Source: Oscillospiraceae bacterium (GTDB taxonomy: Bacteria; Bacillota; Clostridia; Oscillospirales; Oscillospiraceae). Taken from it: a DNA stretch of 64,000 nt. This document shows, piece by piece, positions 34,029-42,679 of the stretch. The stretch is from positions 133,258-197,257 of the forward strand of contig CACWLG010000001.1 in the NCBI GenBank assembly GCA_902761635.1, written 5' to 3'. The first letter of the stretch is position 1. The number at the start of each line of letters is the position of its first letter. The translations under genes and the position numbers were made by a program. The notes below the pieces were generated by a model. The model did not search any database. It saw nothing but the letters and a program-made list of their open reading frames with translations, and had not been told where the DNA came from.

Positions 34029-35073
34029 GGAGCACCTCCCTCAGCGCCGTCAGGAGCCGGTCGTTCTCCTCCTCCGTCCGGACAGCGGTGCGGTACCAGC
34101 CTGCCGTAAGGCCGTCAAAGTTCCGGCAGTCCCGGAGGAGAATGCCCCGCGCCCGCAGCGCGTCCGCGAGGTTCGGGTCCCCCGCGTAAAAGAGCAGGAA
34201 GTTCGCCTCCCCCGGGATTACCCGCAGGCCGAGGGCCTCGAGCGCCCGGATCAGGCGGCGGCGTTCAGCGGTGACCAGAGCGCGCAGTTGGTTTACATAA
34301 CATTCATCCTGCAAGGCTGCCGTTCCGGCGGCCTGAGCAGGCACGGATACCGGCCAGGGCTGACCGCAGCCGCAGAGCCTCTCTGCGAGCGCCGCCCTGC
34401 CGCAAAGGGCATAGCCCAGGCGCAGGCCCGCCATGGCATAGGTCTTGGTAAAGGCCTTGAGGATCACCAGCTCCGGCGTCCCGGCAAGCGCCCCGACCAG
34501 GCTGTGCTTTGCGGGGTCTGCGCAGAAATCCAGAAAGCACTCATCGACAGCAAGCGTCATGCCCCGCGCCCGGCAGCGCTCCAGCAGCGACAGCAGGGCG
34601 CTCTGCTCGGCGAGCAGGCCCGTCGGATTATGGGGATTGCAGACAAACAGCAGCTCCGTATCCGGCGGGACAAGGGCGGCGGCATCCGCCGTGAGGCGAA
34701 AATCCCCGGGCAGGGGCAGACGCACGATCTCGCAGTCCTCGAAGGCAAGGGCACGCTCATACTCCGCGAAGCCGGGGACGAACAGCGCCGCCTTTCTGGG
34801 CCGCAGTGTCCGGCAGAGCCGCCAGATCAGATCCGCCGCCCCGCCGCCGCAGACGATGCTGTCTGCGGGTACGCCGTGGTGCGCCGCCAGGGCCTGCCGC
34901 AGGGCGCGGCACTGGGGATCGGGGTAGCGCTCCGCATCCGCCAGGGCCTCAAGCGCCGCCCGCCGTGCCCCCTCCGGCAGGCCGAGGGGACTGATACAGG
35001 CCGAAAAGTCCAGGGGCCTTGTGCCGTATTCCATTTCAAACCCGGCCCAATCGCCGCCGTGGATCAGCTCCAT
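34021..35073 (-). CDS. cobD: Threonine-phosphate decarboxylase CobD
   Basis: A 350-residue PLP enzyme of the class I aminotransferase fold, closest in form to histidinol-phosphate aminotransferase and CobD. It begins with LIHGGDW and LDFSACISPLG, the CobD-type N-terminus. PLP contacts include NPHNPTG (near residue 151) and the Schiff-base lysine in AFTKTYAMAGLR (near 212). CobD makes (R)-1-amino-2-propanol phosphate for the nucleotide-loop linker. Position beside cbiB, its partner step, makes CobD more likely than a histidine enzyme. Confidence 0.88.
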   Translation of the reverse strand: MELIHGGDWAGFEMEYGTRPLDFSACISPLGLPEGARRAALEALADAERYPDPQCRALRQALAAHHGVPADSIVCGGGAADLIWRLCRTLRPRKAALFVPGFAEYERALAFEDCEIVRLPLPGDFRLTADAAALVPPDTELLFVCNPHNPTGLLAEQSALLSLLERCRARGMTLAVDECFLDFCADPAKHSLVGALAGTPELVILKAFTKTYAMAGLRLGYALCGRAALAERLCGCGQPWPVSVPAQAAGTAALQDECYVNQLRALVTAERRRLIRALEALGLRVIPGEANFLLFYAGDPNLADALRARGILLRDCRNFDGLTAGWYRTAVRTEEENDRLLTALREVLHG

Positions 35074-35128
35074 TTCCCATCCCTCTCTTCTCTCTCACTC
35101 CGCCGCCGGGTCAATCAAGGCTTAATGC

Positions 35129-36103
35129 CTACGGAATCCATATGCACAGCAGCATACGCAGCGCCCCCAGCACCGCAAGGCCCAGCACCGCCCCGGCGTA
35201 TTCCAGGCGGCAGGCGCGGCGGATATCCCCGGGGACGATCTCCCGGCGCTTGTCCCCAAGCCAGGGCTTTTCATGCCGCACGCCGAAGTAGCGTGCCGGG
35301 CCGCCCAGGCGCAGGCCCAGCGCCCCCGCCATGGCTGCCTCGCACTGGGCGGAATTGGGGCTTGCGTGTTTTCGCCGGTCCCGCCGCCAGATGCGAAAGG
35401 CCGAAGCCGCATCCTCCCCCATAAGCCATGCCGCTGCGATCAGCAGCAGGGCGGCAAGGCGCGCGGGGAGGAAATTTGCCGCGTCATCCAGCTTCGCCGG
35501 GGCCCGGCCGAAGTGGAGATAGCGCGCGTTTTTATAGCCGAGCATGCTGTCCATCGTATTGATAGCCTTATAGCAAAGGGCAAGCGGCGCGCCGCCCGTC
35601 AGCATCCAGAAAAGCGGGGCGACCACCCCGTCGGAAAAATTCTCCGCCACAGTCTCCACCGCCGCACGCGTGACCCCCGCAGCGCTGAGCTCATCGGTGT
35701 CACGGCCCACGATCCGGGAAACGGCTCTGCGGGCAGCGTTCAGCCCCTCGGTCTCCAGTGCGGTCATGACACGCATGGCCTCGACGCGCAGATCCTTGAC
35801 GGCCAAGGCCTGCCAGCACCAGATCACCTCCAGCGTGAAGGAGAGCTTCGGGGAGAGAGCGTCCAGCGCGCGCAATGCAAGCTTGCAGAACGCAAATGTC
35901 CCGCCACTCATCAGGAGCGCCAGCGTAAGGCCCGCGCGGTACTCGCCCTGCGGCGTTTTGGGGAACAGGGCGCGCAGGCGCTTTTCCAGGGCCGTGATGG
36001 CTTTGCCCATCAGCACCACCGGATGAACGGGTGCAAGCCGGGCGGGATCGCCCAGCAGCAAATCCAGCACAAAGCCGCAGAGGGCAGCAAGCAGAATCCT
36101 CAT
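35129..36103 (-). CDS. cbiB: Adenosylcobinamide-phosphate synthase CbiB
   Basis: A 324-residue integral membrane protein with about four to five helices. It joins aminopropanol phosphate to adenosyl-cobyric acid. Motifs LLLGDPARLAPVHPVVLMG (near residues 13-31), ENFSDGVVAPLFW (near 150) and the C-terminal region with NSAQCEAAMAGALG are typical of the CobD/CbiB membrane family. The start at 36103 forms an ATGA overlap with cobC. Confidence 0.94.
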   Translation of the reverse strand: MRILLAALCGFVLDLLLGDPARLAPVHPVVLMGKAITALEKRLRALFPKTPQGEYRAGLTLALLMSGGTFAFCKLALRALDALSPKLSFTLEVIWCWQALAVKDLRVEAMRVMTALETEGLNAARRAVSRIVGRDTDELSAAGVTRAAVETVAENFSDGVVAPLFWMLTGGAPLALCYKAINTMDSMLGYKNARYLHFGRAPAKLDDAANFLPARLAALLLIAAAWLMGEDAASAFRIWRRDRRKHASPNSAQCEAAMAGALGLRLGGPARYFGVRHEKPWLGDKRREIVPGDIRRACRLEYAGAVLGLAVLGALRMLLCIWIP

Positions 36104-36663
36104 CTGCGAAAGTCCACCTCCCGCAGGACATGCAGGCGCTGCCCGTCCCACTCGAGCGCCCAGCCGCAGCCGCAGGGGCGCTGGCCCTGCCAGTATTCCC
36201 GCGTAGGCTCGCCCCAGCGCTCAAGGGCTGCCATCTGCGTGCCGCCGTGGGCGACGATTACAAGCGGATCCTCTTCCCTTTGCAGGAGCGCTTCCAGCGC
36301 AGTACAGACCCGGGCCGCGTATTCTGGCAGATCCTCGCCGCCGGGGCAGCGGCCGGTGCACCCGCCGTCCACCCAGGCGCGGTAAGCGGCATCATGCTCC
36401 ATCTCCCACCAGCCGCGCCCTTCAAAAGCGCCGAAGTCCATTTCCCGGAGATCCGGGATCACGAGCTGCACAGACGCCGGGAACAGGATCGCCGCCGTCT
36501 CCCGGGCGCGCAGCATCGGTGAGACATAGACACGCTCAGGAGCAAGCTCCGCCCGCTTTAATTCCGCGCAGCCACGGGCGGAAAGGCCCTCGTTCAGCGC
36601 ACCCTGATAGCGTTTTTCCTCGCCGAGGCGGGTGAGGCCGTGTCGAATGAGATAGAGCTTCAC
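36100..36663 (-). CDS. cobC: Alpha-ribazole phosphatase-like histidine phosphatase CobC
   Basis: A 187-residue histidine-phosphatase superfamily enzyme. The catalytic RHG motif is at residues 7-9 (LIRHGLT), with VSPMLRARET near 47 and the second histidine in VAHGG near 138. In cobalamin clusters this family removes the phosphate from alpha-ribazole 5'-phosphate or adenosylcobalamin 5'-phosphate. It overlaps the short cobU paralogue by 4 bp. The last 40 residues are unusually Trp/Gly-rich but the enzyme is of normal length. Confidence 0.88.
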   Translation of the reverse strand: MKLYLIRHGLTRLGEEKRYQGALNEGLSARGCAELKRAELAPERVYVSPMLRARETAAILFPASVQLVIPDLREMDFGAFEGRGWWEMEHDAAYRAWVDGGCTGRCPGGEDLPEYAARVCTALEALLQREEDPLVIVAHGGTQMAALERWGEPTREYWQGQRPCGCGWALEWDGQRLHVLREVDFRR

Positions 36664-36992
36664 GGCAGTTTCCCCTTCAGAACCTGCCCCAGACCGCAGC
36701 AGACGCGGATCACCGTGTCGGCGCGCTCCGCCAGCAGGCAGGCAAGGCGGCCCGCGGCCTCGCGCTTTTCGCGCTCCTCCGGGTTGACGGGAATAAGGCC
36801 GCCGCCGATCTCGGTAGCGATGACGATCTCCTTCTGCGCAAGCGCCTGTGCCAAAGCGGTGAGGTCTGCGCCGCAGGCAAGCTCCTGCACATCCCAGACG
36901 GCGCGGGCGGCAAGCGTTTCCTCGCTCAGGCCGAGGGCCTTGCGGATGTATTCTCTTTTCCCCGCAAAGAGCGGGCCGGTGACAAAAATCAT
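36660..36992 (-). CDS. Short CobU-like nucleotide-binding protein
   Basis: A 110-residue protein related to CobU but only about two thirds of its length. The P-loop GPLFAGKRE (residues 6-14) resembles the CobU start, and the second half (EIGGGLIPVNPEEREKREA, AGRLACLLAERAD, VCCGLGQVLKG) matches the CobU C-terminal region. The middle of CobU, with the guanylylation-histidine region, is missing. A full-length cobU also exists in the operon, so this one may be a kinase-only or regulatory form. It lies between cobS and cobC behind GGAGGGAG. Confidence 0.65.
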   Translation of the reverse strand: MIFVTGPLFAGKREYIRKALGLSEETLAARAVWDVQELACGADLTALAQALAQKEIVIATEIGGGLIPVNPEEREKREAAGRLACLLAERADTVIRVCCGLGQVLKGKLP

Positions 36993-37041
36993 GGTGATCT
37001 GACTCCCTCCATCCTCGCCGCGACGGGCGTCGGCAGCTCCC

Positions 37042-37797
37042 TCAGAAGGGGAGCCACTGTCTCACAACCAGCGCGAAAAGCATCCAGAACTCCGCTGTCT
37101 GCAAAAACCACCCGGCGAGATCGCCCGAGAGGCCGCCGAAGTCCCGCACGCACAGACGCCGATAGCGGAGAAACACCAGCGCCGCAGCAAGCGCGGTCTC
37201 CCCTGCCCGCTGCCAAAGCAGCAGGCACACGAGCAGAAGCGAGAGTGCAAGCAGCACATGGCACACGCGCTTTCTCTCCGCGCGCTCGGCAAAGCTGCGG
37301 GCAAGGCCATGGCCTCGGCGCAGGGGAAAGAGCGTGAGCGCCAGGCCTGACAAAGCCCGGGACAGGCAGAAGAGTCCCAGCAGCACCGGAAAGCGCTGTA
37401 CGGGCAGCGCCGTCCACAGGGCGAAGCTCGCAATAAAATATACGCAGAGGCGGATCACCGCAAACGCGCCGAGGTGGGGATCTTTTAAGATTTCCTGCCG
37501 TTTATCCGGCCCGGAGTGGGAGGCAAGTGCGTCACAGGTATCGGCATAGCCGTCCAGGTGGATTCCGCCGGTAATCAGCACCGGCAGCAGGCAGAGCCCC
37601 GCCCCGCGCAGAACGGCGGGCAGAGCAAGGCGCGCGCAGACGAGCTCCCAGCCCCACAGAGCGAGAGCGATCACGGCGCCGATGAGCGGAAAGGCGCAGA
37701 GGCTGTATTTCATGTTGCGCGCATTCCACACAAACTGGGGCACGGGGATGGCCGAGAACATGGAAAAGGCCACGGCAACGGTTTCCAGCACGATCAT
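37042..37797 (-). CDS. cobS: Adenosylcobinamide-GDP ribazoletransferase CobS
   Basis: A 251-residue integral membrane enzyme that joins adenosylcobinamide-GDP to alpha-ribazole or its phosphate. The metal-binding motif GGIHLDGYADTCDA (near residue 76) is diagnostic, and later DFGGLSGDLAGW is characteristic of the C-terminal half. It has about six hydrophobic helices. The start at 37797 overlaps the cobU stop (ATGA). The last codons and stop lie in a GCTCCC...GGGAGC inverted repeat that resembles the dispersed hairpin near 63.9 kb. Confidence 0.93.
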   Translation of the reverse strand: MIVLETVAVAFSMFSAIPVPQFVWNARNMKYSLCAFPLIGAVIALALWGWELVCARLALPAVLRGAGLCLLPVLITGGIHLDGYADTCDALASHSGPDKRQEILKDPHLGAFAVIRLCVYFIASFALWTALPVQRFPVLLGLFCLSRALSGLALTLFPLRRGHGLARSFAERAERKRVCHVLLALSLLLVCLLLWQRAGETALAAALVFLRYRRLCVRDFGGLSGDLAGWFLQTAEFWMLFALVVRQWLPF

Positions 37798-38306
37798 GGC
37801 AGCTCCCCCTTCAGGACATTCGGCAGGCCGCATACGATCTCTGCCGCAAGATCGGCGCAGGCGGCAAGCTCCCGGTTCAGTTCGGCGAGATTGCGCAGAT
37901 AGCGGAGGCTTCCCTCATCGTATTCCTTACCGCCGGAAAAAACCTCGTTCGTCACGACGGTCAGGCTCCCGCAGGACTCCAGCAGGTGCCGAAGGCCCCG
38001 GCGGACAGCCGCGATCCCGCCGCCGTCAGGCTCAAACAGCTCGTTTGCAAGCAGGTTCGACAGATCCTCCAGCAGGATATCGGCCCCGGGTGGGAGCGCC
38101 GCATGCTCCAGATCCAGGCCGCGCTCGAAGGTCTCGAAGCCCCGGCCTGCGCGCTGGAGGCGGTGCTTTTGGATGCGCGCCTGCGCCTCCCTGCCGCGGG
38201 GCAGCATCGTCGCAAGATAGATTTTCTTCCCCGGCAGGCGGCAGACATGTGCTTCAGCAAAGGCACTCTTGCCGCTGCCCGCGCCGCCGATCACCAGCGT
38301 CAGCAT
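37794..38306 (-). CDS. cobU: Adenosylcobinamide kinase / guanylyltransferase CobU
   Basis: A 170-residue bifunctional enzyme that phosphorylates adenosylcobinamide and then transfers GMP. The P-loop GGAGSGKS (residues 7-14), YLATMLP (near 31), the histidine-containing RIQKHRLQR region (near 46), LEDLSNLLAN and VTNEVFSGG are all CobU features. The start at 38306 lies just after the cobT stop codon (TAA-C-ATG). Confidence 0.93.
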   Translation of the reverse strand: MLTLVIGGAGSGKSAFAEAHVCRLPGKKIYLATMLPRGREAQARIQKHRLQRAGRGFETFERGLDLEHAALPPGADILLEDLSNLLANELFEPDGGGIAAVRRGLRHLLESCGSLTVVTNEVFSGGKEYDEGSLRYLRNLAELNRELAACADLAAEIVCGLPNVLKGELP

Positions 38307-38307
38307 G

Positions 38308-39375
38308 TTATCCTCCGTTCTGCGGCGTGTAGGCTTCGATGCCCAGGCGGTCAAAGCCCTGGCCGCTGCGGTAGAGACTGAGCGCCATATCCAGCAGCGG
38401 CAGCAGCATGACCGCGCCGCTGCCCTCCCCAAGGCGCAGGCCGCCGTGGATCGGTGCCTGCAGGCCGAGGGCTTCCACCAGGAATTGTCCCGCAGGCTCG
38501 GCCGAGACATGGCTTGCAAACAGGGCCTTCCGGGCTGCCTCGCAGAGGCGCAGAGCGCAGAGCGCCGCCGCGGCGCTGATGAAGCCGTCGATCACCGCCG
38601 GGGCACCGCAGGCTGCCGCGCCGAGGTACGCCCCGCACATTGCGGCAAGGTCGAGTCCGCCAATTTTGGCAAGGACATCCACCGGGTCACGGGGGTCCGG
38701 GCGGTTCACGGCGAGGGCCTGCTCGATGGCCGAGCGCTTGCGCCGGAGACCCGCATCCGAGAGTCCCGCGCCGCGTCCCGTCACGAGAGAGACTTCGAGA
38801 TTCAGGAGCGCGGAAACCACGGCCGCCGCGGTACTGGTGTTGCCGATGCCCATCTCGCCGACGAGAAGGAGATCCGCGCCGTCGTGCGCGTTCTCGATTG
38901 CAAGCGCCGCGCCCGATTGTATGGCGGCAAGGCACTCCGCGCGAGTCATGGCAGGGCCGCGGCTGATATCCCCGGTGCTGTTCCGGACACGCCGGTCCAG
39001 GACGCCCGGATGGCCGGGAAAGTCCAGCATGCCCATGTCCACCGGGATCACGCGGCAGTCGGCAAGCTTTGCCAGGGGGCTGACGCTGCTGCGGCCTTCC
39101 GCGAGGGCGGCGGCGACCTTCGCGGTCACGCCGCTGTCACACTGGGTCACGCCCTGGGCGACCACCCCGTTATCCGCGCAGAAGACCAGCAGGCGGCGGT
39201 CCCTGAGGCACACGTCTGCGCGGCCCTGCAGGGCGGCAAGCCTTGTGACCGTCTCTTCCAAGACGCCGAGGCTGCCGAGGGGCTTGGCAAGGCTGTCCCA
39301 CTGCCGCTGCGCCGCCTTCCGCGCCCGCTCGTCCGGCGGCGTGATGTGTTCGATTATATCGCAAAGCTTTTCCAT
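38308..39375 (-). CDS. cobT: Nicotinate-nucleotide-dimethylbenzimidazole phosphoribosyltransferase CobT
   Basis: A 355-residue enzyme that activates the lower-ligand base by forming alpha-ribazole phosphate. Motifs KPLGSLGVLE (near residue 31), the conserved FCADNGVVAQGVTQ (near 65), GEMGIGNTSTAAA (near 172) and GRGAGLSDAGL are typical, and the catalytic glutamate lies in HGGLRLGEGSGA (near 318). It overlaps the end of cbiA by 22 bp. No bza genes for the benzimidazole base are in the window, so the base may be taken up or made elsewhere. Confidence 0.95.
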   Translation of the reverse strand: MEKLCDIIEHITPPDERARKAAQRQWDSLAKPLGSLGVLEETVTRLAALQGRADVCLRDRRLLVFCADNGVVAQGVTQCDSGVTAKVAAALAEGRSSVSPLAKLADCRVIPVDMGMLDFPGHPGVLDRRVRNSTGDISRGPAMTRAECLAAIQSGAALAIENAHDGADLLLVGEMGIGNTSTAAAVVSALLNLEVSLVTGRGAGLSDAGLRRKRSAIEQALAVNRPDPRDPVDVLAKIGGLDLAAMCGAYLGAAACGAPAVIDGFISAAAALCALRLCEAARKALFASHVSAEPAGQFLVEALGLQAPIHGGLRLGEGSGAVMLLPLLDMALSLYRSGQGFDRLGIEAYTPQNGG

Positions 39376-40697
39376 TTTTCACACGCCTTTACAAAGCGTT
39401 CGGCAAGCGGCGTCTCCCCGCCGAAATGCAGATGCGGGAAGGCCGCATAGAGCTGCGGTCCTGTATAGCCGCAGCGCCAGGTTCTGCCGTCGGCCTTCTC
39501 CGCGTACAGGTCTTCTCCGTTTTCCGTCGAATCCCAGTAGTGAAACGCATGGGCAGGAATCCGCTCCCCCGTCCGGAAAAGCAGGGAATCCGCCGGGGCA
39601 CAGAGCGTCAGATAGCCGAAGCGCTGGAGGTGCGCGGTTTTCACGCCCCGGCCCGGCAGCACGCCGCACATGGGATGGGCAAAGCCCGCTTCATCCTCAA
39701 GGCTCTGCCCGAGATAGAGGAAGCCGCCGCACTCGGCCACAGTGGGAAGCCCCGCCCTGACCGCCTCCGCAAGGCTCCGCCGCATGGACACGTTCTCTGC
39801 GAGAACCCGGGCATGCACCTCCGGGTAACCGCCGGGAAGGTAGAGCCCATCGGCCTTTGGAAGCTCCGGCTCATGCAGAGGGCTGAAAAAGCAGAGCTCC
39901 GCCCCGGCCTCGCGCAGGGCGTCCAGATTGTCGGCATAGGTGAAGCAAAAGGCCTCGTCCCGCGCCACGGCAATGCGGGCCGCCACCCCCTCAGGGGAAA
40001 GGCGATCTGCACAGCCTGGCAGACTGGGGCATTCGGCAAGCGCCAGCAGCCGGTCAAGGTCAATGTACCTCTCCGCCGCCTCTGCGAGGATTTCCAGGCG
40101 CGCTTCAAGATCCCGGATCTCCTGCGCGGTCATAAGGCCGAGGTGGCGGCTTTCAAAGCGGGCTTCCGCCATCGGCGGCAGAAAGCCCAGCACCGTCAGG
40201 CCTGTCTCCCGTGTGAGGACCGGGGCAAGGGACGCGGCCCGCTTTTCCGGGCAGTCGGCAAGGATCAGGGCCGCAATGGCGCTCTCCGCGCGAAAGCCCA
40301 GCAGACCCCGGAGCTGCGCGGCGAGGGTGAGGGAGCTGCCCTTCGGCGAGACGGCCAGCACGACGGGCGTTCCCGTCAGGCGCGCCAGGGCATAGGCACT
40401 GGCCGTGTCCGTATTGTTCAGCCCGTCGTAGTAGCCCATGGCCCCCTCGATGAGGGCAAGGTCCGCCTCCGCGCGGGAGAGAGTTTTCTGTACGCCTGCC
40501 TCCCCCTGCAGAAACAGGTCGAGGTTGCGGCTGGGGATGCCCAGCGCCCGCGTATGGAACATGGGGTCGATATAGTCCGGGCCGCATTTATAGGCCTGCA
40601 GCCTGACGCCCCGCTTTTTCAGCGCCGCAAGGATAGCGCAGCTTGTCACGGTCTTGCCCGCGCCGCTCGCCATGGCGGAAATCATCAGTGTTTTCAT
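39354..40697 (-). CDS. cbiA: Cobyrinate a,c-diamide synthase CbiA
   Basis: A 447-residue ATP/glutamine-dependent amidase for the a and c carboxylates. The P-loop is ASGAGKT (near residue 10), followed by YKCGPDYIDP. GAMGYYDG is near 87, and the glutaminase domain holds AECGGFLYLG with the nucleophile Cys (near 325). The ATG at 40697 overlaps the stop of the CbiET gene (ATGA), which decides the start over one 3 codons earlier. Confidence 0.95.
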   Translation of the reverse strand: MKTLMISAMASGAGKTVTSCAILAALKKRGVRLQAYKCGPDYIDPMFHTRALGIPSRNLDLFLQGEAGVQKTLSRAEADLALIEGAMGYYDGLNNTDTASAYALARLTGTPVVLAVSPKGSSLTLAAQLRGLLGFRAESAIAALILADCPEKRAASLAPVLTRETGLTVLGFLPPMAEARFESRHLGLMTAQEIRDLEARLEILAEAAERYIDLDRLLALAECPSLPGCADRLSPEGVAARIAVARDEAFCFTYADNLDALREAGAELCFFSPLHEPELPKADGLYLPGGYPEVHARVLAENVSMRRSLAEAVRAGLPTVAECGGFLYLGQSLEDEAGFAHPMCGVLPGRGVKTAHLQRFGYLTLCAPADSLLFRTGERIPAHAFHYWDSTENGEDLYAEKADGRTWRCGYTGPQLYAAFPHLHFGGETPLAERFVKACEKWKSFAI

Positions 40698-41869
40698 GGC
40701 GTCCACCCGCTGATGAGAAAGACGGGGTTCTGCGCCAGCAGCAGCGTGAGGCCGCCCGACGCTTTCCCGCGCGTGACGGACAGCTGCGTCAGCTCCGTCT
40801 CACAGCCGAGCTCCCGCAGAGCGGCGCAGGCATCGTGCAGACTCTCCAGCGTGATCGCCGCGACGCAGACCCGCGCCGCGGGATTGGCCGCATGGACCGC
40901 GTACAGGATCTCCCGCAGCCTGCCCCCGCTGCCGCCGACGAAGACCGCGTCCGGCTTCGGCAGCGCCGCAAGCGCCTCCGGCGCTTCGCCCCGCACAAGG
41001 CGCAGGTTCCAGGCGCCGTGCTTCTTCCGGTTTTCTTCCGCGAGGGCGAGGGCCGTGTCCTCCCGTTCGATCCCCCAGACCGCGCGGCAGGAAAGCGCAA
41101 GCTCCACGGACACGCTGCCCGTGCCGGCGCCGATGTCCCAGCAGCAGTCCCCCGGCTCAATGGCGAGCTGGGAAAGGATCGCGGCGCGGACCGCCTGCTT
41201 GGTCATGGGAATCTTCTCCGCGCGCAGAAAGGCCGTGTCCGGCAAGCCCGGCGCACGGCGCGGCGGGCGCGGGGCAGGCTCCGCCAGCAGGACGCTGAGC
41301 GGCGAGAAGCTCCGTTGCGCGAGCTCTGCGGCGCTCCCCCGGCTGATGCGCTCCCGCGCTGTGCCGAGATCCTCGCCGACGCTGACAGGGAGAAAACCGA
41401 GGCCTGCCTCGGTCAGCTCCCGGCAGATCTCCGCCGGGCCCTGCTTTCCGCCGGTGAGAAAGAAGGCAGGCTTTCCCCCGCAGACCGCCGCGCGTACGTC
41501 ACAGTCCGTCCCATGGGCGCTATAGAGCAGCCAGTCCTGCCAGGGCCTTCCCAGCCTTGCGGCGAAGAGCTGCACGCTGGAGACCCCGGGGATCAGGCGC
41601 ACATCCCTGTCCGCAAGCCTTGGCAGCAGCAGGCGCGCACCGGAGCAGAAGCCGAGGTCCCCGCTGAAGAGCACGGCGATCTCCCCGCTGTCGGCCTTCT
41701 CAATGGCAGCCGTGATCGCGTCCGCCGTCACGGCCTCGATTTGCGGTCTGTCCCCGCCGTATGCCTCCAGCAGACGCTTGGATCCGATCAGCAGCGCCGC
41801 CCGGGCTATGGCCGCGCGGGCGTCTTCCGTGAGCGCGCCGCAGCCGCAGCCGATGAGAGTAACGCTCAT
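40694..41869 (-). CDS. cobL: CbiE-CbiT fusion (CobL-type precorrin-6B C5,15-methyltransferase)
   Basis: A 391-residue fusion. Residues 1-195 are a CbiE domain of the SAM-tetrapyrrole methylase fold (VTLIGCGCG start, LFSGDLGFCSGA near 68, IPGVSSVQLFAARLG near 93). Residues about 205-391 are a CbiT Rossmann methyltransferase-decarboxylase with the SAM loop DIGAGTGSVSVE (near 243) and FVGGSGG. One protein therefore methylates C5 and C15 and removes the C12 acetate carboxyl. It overlaps cbiF by 4 bp and cbiA by 4 bp. Confidence 0.94.
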   Translation of the reverse strand: MSVTLIGCGCGALTEDARAAIARAALLIGSKRLLEAYGGDRPQIEAVTADAITAAIEKADSGEIAVLFSGDLGFCSGARLLLPRLADRDVRLIPGVSSVQLFAARLGRPWQDWLLYSAHGTDCDVRAAVCGGKPAFFLTGGKQGPAEICRELTEAGLGFLPVSVGEDLGTARERISRGSAAELAQRSFSPLSVLLAEPAPRPPRRAPGLPDTAFLRAEKIPMTKQAVRAAILSQLAIEPGDCCWDIGAGTGSVSVELALSCRAVWGIEREDTALALAEENRKKHGAWNLRLVRGEAPEALAALPKPDAVFVGGSGGRLREILYAVHAANPAARVCVAAITLESLHDACAALRELGCETELTQLSVTRGKASGGLTLLLAQNPVFLISGWTP

Positions 41870-42627
41870 ATCCCGTCCGTCCCCTTTCGATAGCCCGTGG
41901 TGAAGTCCGGGGCATACAGGCGGCTGCGATCAAAGTCGGCAGACAGGAAGTCGCCCACCAGCACCAGCGCCGTCTTCGTGATCTGCGCTGCCCGGGCGGT
42001 CTCGGCGAGGGTGGAGAGGGTGCAGCGCAGGCATCTCTCCTCCGGCCAGCTCGCCTTGTACACGATGGCGGCCGGGGTATCCGCCGTGTAGGCGCCCCTG
42101 AGAAGCGCGGCCTGCAGCTCCTCCAGCATCCCCGCGGAGAGGAAGAGGACCATGGAGGCCCCGTGCTGCGCCAGGGCTTCGACGCTCTCCCGCTCGGGAA
42201 CCGGGGTGCGCCCGGCCATGCGGGTGATGATCACGCTCTGGCTCAGGCCCGGGAGCGTGTATTCCGCATGGAGGTCTGCCGCCGCCGCGCAGAAGCTCGA
42301 GACGCCCGGCGTCACGTCATAGTCGATCCCGCGCTCATCCAGCGCCGTCATCTGTTCCCGGATCGCCCCGTAGAGGCTGGGGTCCCCGGTGTGCAGGCGG
42401 ACGGTCATGAGGCCCTGCGCCTCGGCCTCTTCCACGGCAGCAAGCACCTGCTCAAGCGTCATTTCGGCACTGTTGAACACGCGGCAGCCCGCTCTGCAGC
42501 GCTTGAGCAGCGCGGGGTTTACGAGGCTGCCGGCATAGATGACCTGGTCGGCCCGCTCCAGCAGCGCCGCGCCGCGCAGGGTGATGAGATCCGGCGCGCC
42601 GGGTCCGGCGCCGACGAAATGTACCAT
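41866..42627 (-). CDS. cbiF: Cobalt-precorrin-4 C11-methyltransferase CbiF
   Basis: A 253-residue SAM-dependent methyltransferase and first gene of the operon. VHFVGAGPGAPDLIT is the family N-terminus, with VIYAGSLVNP (near 30), HTGDPSLYGA (near 80), TPGVSSF and MVLFLSAG downstream. It methylates C11. The ATG at 42627 follows GGGGGGAT and comes right after the riboswitch terminator, so its expression is directly under cobalamin control. Confidence 0.95.
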   Translation of the reverse strand: MVHFVGAGPGAPDLITLRGAALLERADQVIYAGSLVNPALLKRCRAGCRVFNSAEMTLEQVLAAVEEAEAQGLMTVRLHTGDPSLYGAIREQMTALDERGIDYDVTPGVSSFCAAAADLHAEYTLPGLSQSVIITRMAGRTPVPERESVEALAQHGASMVLFLSAGMLEELQAALLRGAYTADTPAAIVYKASWPEERCLRCTLSTLAETARAAQITKTALVLVGDFLSADFDRSRLYAPDFTTGYRKGTDGI

Positions 42628-42650
42628 GAAGATCCCCCCAGAAAGCAAAA

Positions 42651-42674
42651 ATGACGTGCCCCAAAAGGCACGCC
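42651..42674 (-). terminator. Expression-platform terminator of the cobalamin riboswitch
   Basis: On the minus strand a GC-rich stem (42655-42660 with 42667-42672, plus an outer G-C pair) is followed by ATTTTTGC, 24 bp before cbiF. It would end transcription when cobalamin binds the aptamer. Confidence 0.7.
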
Positions 42675-42679
42675 GAAAA

